The translations under genes were made by a program, and so were the position numbers. Of a stretch of DNA of 64,000 nt, positions 1 to 10,100 are shown piece after piece; position 1 is the stretch's first letter, and each line of letters starts with the position of its first letter. Under the pieces are notes generated by a model. That model saw nothing but the letters and a program-made list of their open reading frames with translations. It made no database searches and had not been told where the DNA came from. Source of the DNA: Malachius bipustulatus (Eukaryota > Arthropoda > Insecta > Coleoptera > Melyridae); NCBI GenBank assembly GCA_910589415.1, contig OU342633.1:55608404-55672403 (forward strand). Reading direction: 5' to 3'.

Positions 1-193
1 ATATTGATTTGTTTTAATATTCTAAACACTTTCACTTTTTGCCAAAGTTATGCATCCAAAAAAGAAAGTAAGTACTTATACCTATATATACCTACTAGCT
101 GCCGAATGTAATTTTACAAATTATTTACAGTTACGTTAGTAAGCAGATTCTATGTCACAAAAGTAGATAGTAAAATTCACTTTATGCTTATAT

Positions 194-1454
194 ACCCAGG
201 TAGCGGAGACACGTCACCATAACGTCAATATTTTGGTGATATTGGTCGTTGACGTCAGCAACTTATATGTGACGTCGAAAAAATGTCGTTTAAGGACCTG
301 ATATCTCACGTAATTGAAGTCAACCAATAGAGACGTCGAAAAGACTTGAATTGGCCCAAATTTTATGATGCCACTGTAAGTAACGAGTTCTTAAAGTCGC
401 ACGTACGGGTGCATGGAACGTGAGAAAAGAAATTCGGATTTTTTGCACTTTCAACGAGTCAAATGGGAAGATGAAACCAGAGTTACAATAATTCTTCGTT
501 CATAATAGATGAAAAAATATTTTTATACGCAAAATCGACAATAATTGAATTTTTTTATCAAATCAATAAGAGATAATTTTGGTGTATGATGATCGTGATT
601 ATGGCCGTAAGTGCGTGTTTTTTCACGCACCAAATTACGGGATTTTTTATCGGTCACAATAGCCAAACTGCTAGAGTTTCGGTCAAACGATCTCTAAAGT
701 GCAGCATGGCTTTGCTTAGTCAGTACTTAGATGGGTGACCAATTATAGTGGTAAAAAAAAAGTTCCGTGACCGATCGTGCTCCGGGAGGTACATTAAAAA
801 GGGGGGTCCCGGCTGCTTCACAGCAGTCGTATAGGTTACGTCAGAGGCCCTTGAGGCTATTTGAAAACTTCTGACACTTGGGCTTTACCACAGCCATACG
901 ATATTTATTTATTTACGGGATTTTTAGGTCACTATTACGTGTTTAATTTGTTAGTTTTTATGTCTTTGATCTGCGACATTTCTTCTTCATTAAGACGTCA
1001 TCATCACGTCACTAAATTCGTCGTTTAAGGGCACTGAACACAATAAATGACGTTATTATGACGTCACTCCTACCAGGGAAGTATAAGATTGTCAAAAGGT
1101 ATATACCCGCACGCTGAAGGGTTCAGTATGACAAAATTGATATGACGCAAAGATATCCGAAGAATCCTCTAGAAAGATGTTTTCGTCCGCAAAATCGACA
1201 ATAATTTAATTTTTAACAAATTAAGAGAAAATTTTGGTGTATAATGAATGTCACTCATTTTGACGGCCTAAAGTAGGTAGGTATAGGTGTTTTTTTAATT
1301 TAAAAATTACGGTTTTTTATGTCACTATTACGTGTTTAATGTGATTAGTTATTTCGTCTTTAATCTGAGACATTTTTCGTCATTAAGACGTCATTATCAC
1401 GTCACAGATTCGTCGTTCGACATCACAAAATAGCAAAACCTCTGCTACCTCGGT
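194..1454. mobile_element. TIR element with TGACGT-motif-rich body
   Basis: Seen: the left end reads ACCCAGGTAGCGGAG and the right end is its imperfect inverse (CTCTGCTACCTCGGT). Between them lie many TGACGT/ACGTCA motifs, concentrated near both ends (about 200-320, 990-1,070 and 1,385-1,430). No ORF of note is present. No convincing target-site duplication is visible, so the boundaries are provisional. The terminal ACCCAGG-AGC matches the ends of the much larger element at 43,278-50,789, which suggests one superfamily. A 5S-derived SINE sits inside. Inference: a non-autonomous DNA transposon. Confidence 0.5.
660..907 (+). mobile_element. 5S rRNA-derived SINE (SINE3-like), degenerate
   Basis: The segment around 705-740 reads AGTACTTAGATGGGTGACC, close to the internal control region (box C) of eukaryotic 5S rRNA. 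The upstream part (about 680-720) also resembles the 5S middle domain. Downstream, a non-5S tail with gggctttaccacagccat and a short ATTT-rich end fits the body of 5S-derived arthropod SINEs. It is not a working 5S gene, because the 5' third is degraded and the 3' part diverges. Transcription by RNA polymerase III is inferred from the family only. Confidence 0.65.
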
Positions 1455-1457
1455 ATT

Positions 1458-2115
1458 TGCGATTTATTATCGATCAAGAAAGGATATTACGCAAAGATAT
1501 TTATGAAGAATTCTTTTTATTAAGGAGAAGTAGACGATCGACCTGAAAATATACCAATAAATCTATTCTTTTAAGTCATCATCAAGATGTGAATTAGACT
1601 TCTAAGAAAATTAGCAAATTTGGAGAGTTGACATTATATATTCCAGGATCAAAATTGTAGATATACTTACCCGCTAGAAAGATCGTTTTGACTTGATAGA
1701 CTTATTAATTTTAGTTATTCATAATATGATCTTTGTATTTGACCATTAGATACTTATTTAACGCCCTTGAACCCATTTTTTGACGCTGCTTTAAAACGGT
1801 AATTGCGTGGTCGTAAAGGGACCCCGAGGAGTCCCTGAAGATGTGCTCGAAACATTACTGGATTATCCAGAAATCATCACCTATCTCAACTTCAAGATTT
1901 TTTAATTGGTTAAGATGAAGCATCAGGTTGAGGTGATCAATGCAGTAAAAAACACCTTTGATAGAACTGATAGAGCAAATGCTACATGAACTTCATCGAT
2001 GGATCATGTCACGAGGTTGATTTATACGTACAGACCCATAATAATTGTAAGGCTTATTTTTCTGTATGAAAGTGTGTTAATTGATATAAGACGAAAGTAA
2101 ATTTAATAAGCCATA
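1458..2115. other. AT-rich intergenic DNA, nothing recognised
   Basis: No ORF, RNA gene or clear repeat boundary was seen between the TIR element and the palindromic MITE. Confidence 0.5.
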
Positions 2116-2117
2116 TA

Positions 2118-3114
2118 CAGGGTGCACCATGTATCCTTCTCTATATTGCTATCTCCTGAACGCTAAGAGATACAGGGTCGGTTAAATTAGAGAAAAGATG
2201 CGCAATTTTGTGGCCATCTCGAATCCGTCAAGATATACAAGATATCTGTGACTGCTCCTGGAATATCCTGAAAAAACTGAAAAATCGAGATTTCTTATTT
2301 TTTCCATATCTTTCTTATTATTGGAAATTAATAAATAATTTTTTGTAGGCTTACATCAATCGTTAAGAGCTACCCATCTGTCATTACAAAAATTTTCAAG
2401 GCCGACTAGATTCAAGAGTTTTCACAGTCAACTTTCGTTTTTCTTATGGCCGCCATATTATTTTTTTATGTCGTTCGATATGAAAAAAATAATGGAAACC
2501 AAAAATTAATAAACTTCAAAAAATAAAATTAAATTTTTTTTATTCTTCTTTTAAGAAAAACCTAAAAAACATCGTCGAAAAACGTCAACATTTGTAAAAT
2601 ACGCCGAAATAGTGCTTGCCTATGGTTTTTTAATTTATCTATGAAATTCGGTCTAAAAAGTTGTCTTTTCTGTAAAGAAAAAAGAAGAATAATTTTTTTT
2701 TAATTATTTAATTGAAATTCAACAGTTTTTGGTTTTTATTATTTTTTTTATATCGAACAACATGAAAAAACACTATGGTGGCCATAAGAAAAACTAAAGT
2801 TGACTATGGAAATTCTGGGATCTAGTCGGCTTTGAAAATTTTTGAAATGTCAGATGGGTAGCTCTTGTCGACATATGTAAGCCCACAAAAAATTATTTAT
2901 TAATCTCCAATAATAAAAAAGATATGGAAAAAATAGGAAATCTCGATTTTTCAGTTTTTTCAGGATATTTCAGGAACGGTCACAGATATTTTGTATGTCT
3001 TGACTGATTCGAGATAGCCACAAAAATTCGCTTCTTTGGACTTGTTTAATCGACCCTGTATCCGTCAGCGTTATAAGAGATAGCAATATAGAGAATGATA
3101 CATGGTGCACCCTG
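2118..3114. mobile_element. Palindromic (foldback) MITE, CAGGGTG termini, TA flanks
   Basis: Starts CAGGGTGCACCATGTATC and ends with the inverse, with TA on each side (2,116-2,117 and 3,115-3,116). The two halves are inverted copies over almost their whole length of about 480 bp each, with scattered mismatches, so the single strand can fold into a long hairpin. No coding capacity. The TA duplication fits Tc1/mariner-type mobilisation. Diverged fragments of the same family occur near 15,150-15,330, 55,950-56,260 and 61,430-61,620. Confidence 0.8.
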
Positions 3115-3116
3115 TA

Positions 3117-3496
3117 GTACGTAGGAGGATTATATCAAATAATGTTCTTGCAGAGGTAGAGATTTTATTATAAGTAGAGGTAAATTGGTAAGGTTATACA
3201 ATTTAAAGACTTTTTCAGGGGGTTGGAAAATATTCTGTTTTTAGGGAGATTCAAGATGTATGACAAAGGCGTATAAAAAAATGAGTTCTTCAAGCTTTGG
3301 ACTAGCATTACTACCAACCAATTTTATTAGAATCGAAGGAAAGAAGTCTCGAATACAATATAATAACCAGCTCCAAATTTCATCTCTCTATGGACCCTTT
3401 AAATATTTCGTTGCCCATTTAGTTGAAAAATTGCGTGAGATTAAATCCATGCAGAAGGGTTGATTAAACTTTTAAAATAAAAATCATGCTTTTCAG
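3117..3496. other. Unique intergenic flank of the giant element
   Basis: AT-rich sequence with a 67-codon open frame at 3,260-3,463 that has no recognisable domain or codon bias. This is the left flank of the giant foldback insertion. Confidence 0.5.
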
Positions 3497-3505
3497 CTTT
3501 TCCCA
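3497..3505 (+). repeat. Target-site duplication, left copy (CTTTTCCCA)
   Basis: Nine bases directly abutting the ACCGCGGTGAAG terminus. The identical 9-mer abuts the other terminus at 30,807-30,815. Confidence 0.8.
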
Positions 3506-3755
3506 ACCGCGGTGAAGTAAGCAACGAATTCCAGCAACGAATTCTCTAATGTCCCCATACACGTTCGGGCTTACGCGCTGAACTATCTTACACGTCTATT
3601 CGATTATTTCCAAACGTTCCCAAGCAAATTTATCTTATCACTACTGTTATCTTGCTAACTTAAACCAATTTCAATGTTATCGAAGTCTTAACAATTTGTA
3701 AAATGAATCCAAAACGCAAATTAATATGTTTGAAAATTAACGCGAAAAATATCAG
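3506..3755 (+). repeat. Terminal leader of left arm, copy A (250 bp)
   Basis: Single-copy subterminal segment between the element end and the first 327-bp unit. It matches the leader at 6,913-7,162 and the inverse at 30,557-30,806, except for two substitutions seen only here (gaagtAagc and aatAtgttt). The first 8 bases, ACCGCGGT, are self-complementary. Confidence 0.8.
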
Positions 3756-6712
3756 ACGCGGCCGCATAAAAACGCGTTGCTGGAGGAACTGGGTGGGGGG
3801 ATTTTTTTGATTTTTTCACCGAACGTAGCCACGAGTTTTCCGACCGAGCCGAGTGAAAATTTGGCCCCGATCAACGTCTGCGTTCCGAGAAAAAAAATTC
3901 GAACCGCCGAAAAACACGGTTTTTTGCGGTTTTTCGCTGAAACGGTTCAAGGGGTAAGAAGCGATTTTCGAAATTTTTCTGCAGGAGACGTGTCGTGGCG
4001 GGCCGCGCCACAATCCGGAAAATTTGGCCCCGATCAACGTCTGCGTTCGGAGAAAAAAAATTAAAACCGATAAAAATATGATACGCGGCCGCATAAAAAC
4101 GCGTTGCTGGAGGAACTGGGTGGGGGGATTTTTTTGATTTTTTCACCGAACGTAGCCACGAGTTTTCCGACCGAGCCGAGTGAAAATTTGGCCCCGATCA
4201 ACGTCTGCGTTCCGAGAAAAAAAATTCGAACCGCCGAAAAACACGGTTTTTTGCAGTTTTTCGCTGAAACGGTTCAAGGGGTAAGAAGCGATTTTCGAAA
4301 TTTTTCTGCAGGAGACGTGTCGTGGCGGGCCGCGCCACAATCCGGAAAATTTGGCCCCGATCAACGTCTGCGTTCGGAGAAAAAAAATTAAAACCGATAA
4401 AAATATGATACGCGGTCGCATAAAAACGCGTTGCTGGAGGAACTGGGTGGGGGGATTTTTTTGATTTTTTCACCGAACGTAGCCACGAGTTTTCCGACCG
4501 AGCCGAGTGAAAATTTGGCCCCGATCAACGTCTGCGTTCCGAGAAAAAAAATTCGAACCGCCGAAAAACACGGTTTTTTGCGGTTTTTCGCTGAAACGGT
4601 TCAAGGGGTAAGAAGCGATTTTCGAAATTTTTCTGCAGGAGACGTGTCGTGGCGGGCCGCGCCACAATCCGGAAAATTTGGCCCCGATCAACGTCTGCGT
4701 TCGGAGAAAAAAAATTAAAACCGATAAAAATATGATACGCGGCCGCATAAAAAACGCGTTGCTGGAGGAACTGGGTGGGGGGATTTTTTTGATTTTTTCA
4801 CCGAACGTAGCCACGAGTTCTCCGACCGAGCCGAGTGAAAATTTGGCCCCGATCAACGTCTGCGTTCCGAGAAAAAAAATTCGAACCGCCGAAAAACACG
4901 TTTTTTTGCGGTTTTTCGCTGAAACGGTTCAAGGGGTAAGAAGCGATTTTCGAAATTTTTCTGCAGGAGACGTGTCGTGGCGGGCCGCGCCACAATCCAG
5001 AAAATTTGGCCCCGATCAACGTCTGCGTTCGGAGAAAAAAAAATTAAAACCGATAAAAATATGATACGCGGCCGCATAAAAACGCGTTGCTGGAGGAACT
5101 GGGTGGGGGGATTTTTTTGATTTTTTCACCGAACGTAGCCACGAGTTTTCCGACCGAGCCGAGTGAAAATTTGGCCCCGATCAACGTCTGCGTTCCGAGA
5201 AAAAAAATTCGAACCGCCGAAAAACACGGTTTTTTGCAGTTTTTCGCTGAAACGGTTCAAGGGGTAAGAAGCGATTTTCGAAATTTTTCTGCAGGAGACG
5301 TGTCGTGGCGGGGCCGCGCCACAATCCAGAAAATTTGGCCCCGATCAACGTCTGCGTTCGGAGAAAAAAAATTAAAACCGATAAAAATATGATACGCGGC
5401 CGCATAAAAACGCGTTGCTGGAGGAACTGGGTGGGGGGATTTTTTTGATTTTTTCACCGAACGTAGCCACGAGTTTTCCGACCGAGCCGAGTGAAAATTT
5501 GGCCCCGATCAACGTCTGCGTTCCGAGAAAAAAAATTCGAACCGCCGAAAAACACGGTTTTTTGCAGTTTTTCGCTGAAACGGTTCAAGGGGTAAGAAGC
5601 GATTTTCGAAATTTTTCTGCAGGAGACGTGTCGTGGCGGGCCGCGCCACAATCCGGAAAATTTGGCCCCGATCAACGTCTGCGTTCGGAGAAAAAAAATT
5701 AAAACCGATAAAAATATGATACGCGGTCGCATAAAAACGCGTTGCTGGAGGAACTGGGTGGGGGGATTTTTTTGATTTTTTCACCGAACGTAGCCACGAG
5801 TTTTCCGACCGAGCCGAGTGAAAATTTGGCCCCGATCAACGTCTGCGTTCCGAGAAAAAAAATTCGAACCGCCGAAAAACACGGTTTTTTGCGGTTTTTT
5901 CGCTGAAACGGTTCAAGGGGTAAGAAGCGATTTTCGAAATTTTTCTGCAGGAGACGTGTCGTGGCGGGCCGCGCCACAATCCGGAAAATTTGGCCCCGAT
6001 CAACGTCTGCGTTCGGAGAAAAAAAATTAAAACCGATAAAAATATGATACGCGGCCGCATAAAAACGCGTTGCTGGAGGAACTGGGTGGGGGGATTTTTT
6101 TGATTTTTTCACCGAACGTAGCCACGAGTTCTCCGACCGAGCCGAGTGAAAATTTGGCCCCGATCAACGTCTGCGTTCCGAGAAAAAAAATTCGAACCGC
6201 CGAAAAACACGTTTTTTTGCGGTTTTTCGCTGAAACGGTTCAAGGGGTAAGAAGCGATTTTCGAAATTTTTCTGCAGGAGACGTGTCGTGGCGGGCCGCG
6301 CCACAATCCGGAAAATTTGGCCCCGATCAACGTCTGCGTTCGGAGAAAAAAAATTAAAACCGATAAAAATATGATACGCGGTCGCATAAAAACGCGTTGC
6401 TGGAGGAACTGGGTGGGGGGATTTTTTTGATTTTTTCACCGAACGTAGCCACGAGTTTTCCGACCGAGCCGAGTGAAAATTTGGCCCCGATCAACGTCTG
6501 CGTTCCGAGAAAAAAAATTCGAACCGCCGAAAAAACACGGTTTTTTGCGGTTTTTCGCTGAAACGGTTCAAGGGGTAAGAAGCGATTTTCGAAATTTTTC
6601 TGCAGGAGACGTGTCGTGGCGGGCCGCGCCACAATCCGGAAAATTTGGCCCCGATCAACGTCTGCGTTCGGAGAAAAAAAATTAAAACCGATAAAAATAT
6701 GATACGCGGCCG
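3756..6712 (+). repeat. 327-bp tandem array, left arm, first contig (9 units)
   Basis: Nine head-to-tail units of 327-328 bp, joined at acgcggccgcataaaa. Each unit holds two copies of a module of about 60 bp starting aaaatttggccccgatc, 163 bp apart. Variants include gttttttgcAgttt, cacgTttttttg, gagttCtcc and gcggTcgc. Extra bases in homopolymers (near 4,748, 5,040, 5,310, 5,899 and 6,530) look like consensus errors. Open frames of 91-95 codons on both strands recur because the unit is a multiple of three; I do not regard them as genes. Confidence 0.9.
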
Positions 6713-6912
6713 NNNNNNNNNNNNNNNNNNNNNNNNNNNNNNNNNNNNNNNNNNNNNNNNNNNNNNNNNNNNNNNNNNNNNNNNNNNNNNNNNNNNNNNN
6801 NNNNNNNNNNNNNNNNNNNNNNNNNNNNNNNNNNNNNNNNNNNNNNNNNNNNNNNNNNNNNNNNNNNNNNNNNNNNNNNNNNNNNNNNNNNNNNNNNNNN
6901 NNNNNNNNNNNN
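6713..6912. other. Assembly gap (200 N)
   Basis: Exactly 200 N, a placeholder size. The sequence to the right resumes at the first base of the foldback element's terminus (ACCGCGGT). Confidence 0.97.
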
Positions 6913-7162
6913 ACCGCGGTGAAGTGAGCAACGAATTCCAGCAACGAATTCTCTAATGTCCCCATACACGTTCGGGCTTACGCGCTGAACTATCTTACAC
7001 GTCTATTCGATTATTTCCAAACGTTCCCAAGCAAATTTATCTTATCACTACTGTTATCTTGCTAACTTAAACCAATTTCAATGTTATCGAAGTCTTAACA
7101 ATTTGTAAAATGAATCCAAAACGCAAATTAATGTGTTTGAAAATTAACGCGAAAAATATCAG
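6913..7162 (+). repeat. Terminal leader of left arm, copy B (250 bp)
   Basis: Begins exactly at ACCGCGGTGAAG after the gap. At both positions where copy A differs, this copy agrees with the right-arm leader, so it pairs with the right arm rather than with copy A. Confidence 0.85.
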
Positions 7163-10100
7163 ACGCGGCCGCATAAAAACGCGTTGCTGGAGGAACTGGG
7201 TGGGGGGATTTTTTTGATTTTTTCACCGAACGTAGCCACGAGTTCTCCGACCGAGCCGAGTGAAAATTTGGCCCCGATCAACGTCTGCGTTCCGAGAAAA
7301 AAAATTCGAACCGCCGAAAAACACGTTTTTTTGCGGTTTTTCGCTGAAACGGTTCAAGGGGTAAGAAGCGATTTTCGAAATTTTTCTGCAGGAGACGTGT
7401 CGTGGCGGGCCGCGCCACAATCCGGAAAATTTGGCCCCGATCAACGTCTGCGTTCGGAGAAAAAAAATTAAAACCGATAAAAATATGATACGCGGCCGCA
7501 TAAAAACGCGTTGCTGGAGGAACTGGGTGGGGGGATTTTTTTGATTTTTTCACCGAACGTAGCCACGAGTTTTCCGACCGAGCCGAGTGAAAATTTGGCC
7601 CCGATCAACGTCTGCGTTCCGAGAAAAAAAATTCGAACCGCCGAAAAACACGTTTTTTTGCGGTTTTTCGCTGAAACGGTTCAAGGGGTAAGAAGCGATT
7701 TTCGAAATTTTTCTGCAGGAGACGAGTCGTGGCGGGCCGCGCCACAATCCGGAAAATTTGGCCCCGATCAACGTCTGCGTTCGGAGAAAAAAAATTAAAA
7801 CCGATAAAAATATGATACGCGGCCGCATAAAAACGCGTTGCTGGAGGAACTGGGTGGGGGGATTTTTTTGATTTTTTCACCGAACGTAGCCACGAGTTCT
7901 CCGACCGAGCCGAACGAAAATTTGGCCCCGATCAACGTCTGCGTTCCGAGAAAAAAAATTCGAACCGCCGAAAAACACGTTTTTTTGCGGTTTTTCGCTG
8001 AAACGGTTCAAGGGGTAAGAAGCGATTTTCGAAATTTTTCTGCAGGAGACGTGTCGTGGCGGGCCGCGCCACAATCCAGAAAATTTGGCCCCGATCAACG
8101 TCTGCGTTCGGAGAAAAAAAATTAAAACCGATAAAAATATGATACGCGGTCGCATAAAAACGCGTTGCTGGAGGAACTGGGTGGGGGGATTTTTTTGATT
8201 TTTTCACCGAACGTAGCCACGAGTTTTCCGACCGAGCCGAGTGAAAATTTGGCCCCGATCAACGTCTGCGTTCCGAGAAAAAAAATTCGAACCGCCGAAA
8301 AACACGGTTTTTTGCAGTTTTTCGCTGAAACGGTTCAAGGGGTAAGAAGCGATTTTCGAAATTTTTCTGCAGGAGACGTGTCGTGGCGGGCCGCGCCACA
8401 ATCCAGAAAATTTGGCCCCGATCAACGTCTGCGTTCGGAGAAAAAAAATTAAAACCGATAAAAATATGATACGCGGCCGCATAAAAACGCGTTGCTGGAG
8501 GAACTAGGTGGGGGGATTTTTTTGATTTTTTCACCGAACGTAGCCACGAGTTTTCCGACCGAGCCGAGTGAAAATTTGGCCCCGATCAACGTCTGCGTTC
8601 CGAGAAAAAAAATTCGAACCGCCGAAAAACACGGTTTTTTGCAGTTTTTCGCTGAAACGGTTCAAGGGGTAAGAAGCGATTTTCGAAATTTTTCTGCAGG
8701 AGACGTGTCGTGGCGGGCCGCGCCACAATCCGGAAAATTTGGCCCCGATCAACGTCTGCGTTCGGAGAAAAAAAATTAAAACCGATAAAAATATGATACG
8801 CGGTCGCATAAAAACGCGTTGCTGGAGGAACTGGGTGGGGGGATTTTTTTGATTTTTTCACCGAACGTAGCCACGAGTTTTCCGACCGAGCCGAGTGAAA
8901 ATTTGGCCCCGATCAACGTCTGCGTTCCGAGAAAAAAAATTCGAACCGCCGAAAAACACGGTTTTTTGCGGTTTTTCGCTGAAACGGTTCAAGGGGTAAG
9001 AAGCGATTTTCGAAATTTTTCTGCAGGAGACGTGTCGTGGCGGGCCGCGCCACAATCCGGAAAATTTGGCCCCGATCAACGTCTGCGTTCGGAGAAAAAA
9101 AATTAAAACCGATAAAAATATGATACGCGGCCGCATAAAAACGCGTTGCTGGAGGAACTGGGTGGGGGGATTTTTTTGATTTTTTCACCGAACGTAGCCA
9201 CGAGTTCTCCGACCGAGCCGAGTGAAAATTTGGCCCCGATCAACGTCTGCGTTCCGAGAAAAAAAATTCGAACCGCCGAAAAACACGTTTTTTTGCGGTT
9301 TTTCGCTGAAACGGTTCAAGGGGTAAGAAGCGATTTTCGAAATTTTTCTGCAGGAGACGTGTCGTGGCGGGCCGCGCCACAATCCGGAAAATTTGGCCCC
9401 GATCAACGTCTGCGTTCGGAGAAAAAAAATTAAAACCGATAAAAATATGATACGCGGCCGCATAAAAACGCGTTGCTGGAGGAACTGGGTGGGGGGATTT
9501 TTTTGATTTTTTCACCGAACGTAGCCACGAGTTTTCCGACCGAGCCGAGTGAAAATTTGGCCCCGTTCCGAGAAAAAAAATTTGAACCGCCGAAAAACAC
9601 GTTTTTTTGCGGTTTTTCGCTGAAACGGTTCAAGGGGTAAGAAGCGATTTTCGAAATTTTTCTGCAGGAGACGTGTCGTGGCGGGCCGCGCCACAATCCG
9701 GAAAATTTGGCCCCGATCAACGTCTGCGTTCGGAGAAAAAAAATTAAAACCGATAAAAATATGATACGCGGCCGCATAAAAACGCGTTGCTGGAGGAACT
9801 GGGTGGGGGGATTTTTTTGATTTTTTCACCGAACGTAGCCACGAGTTTTCCGACCGAGCCGAGTGAAAATTTGGCCCCGATCAACGTCTGCGTTCCGAGA
9901 AAAAAAAATCGAACCGCCGAAAAACACGGTTTTTTGCGGTTTTTCGCTGAAACGGTTCAAGGGGTAAGAAGCGATTTTCGAAATTTTTCTGCAGGAGACG
10001 AGTCGTGGCGGGCCGCGCCACAATCCGGAAAATTTGGCCCCGATCAACGTCTGCGTTCGGAGAAAAAAAATTAAAACCGCCGAAAAACACGGTTTTTTGC

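Noticed and set aside
660..760. Functional 5S rRNA gene
   Set aside because: Only the internal control region is close to consensus; the 5' part is degraded and the 3' part belongs to a SINE body.
3260..3463. 67-codon ORF as a gene
   Set aside because: No domain, no codon bias, next to a transposon boundary.
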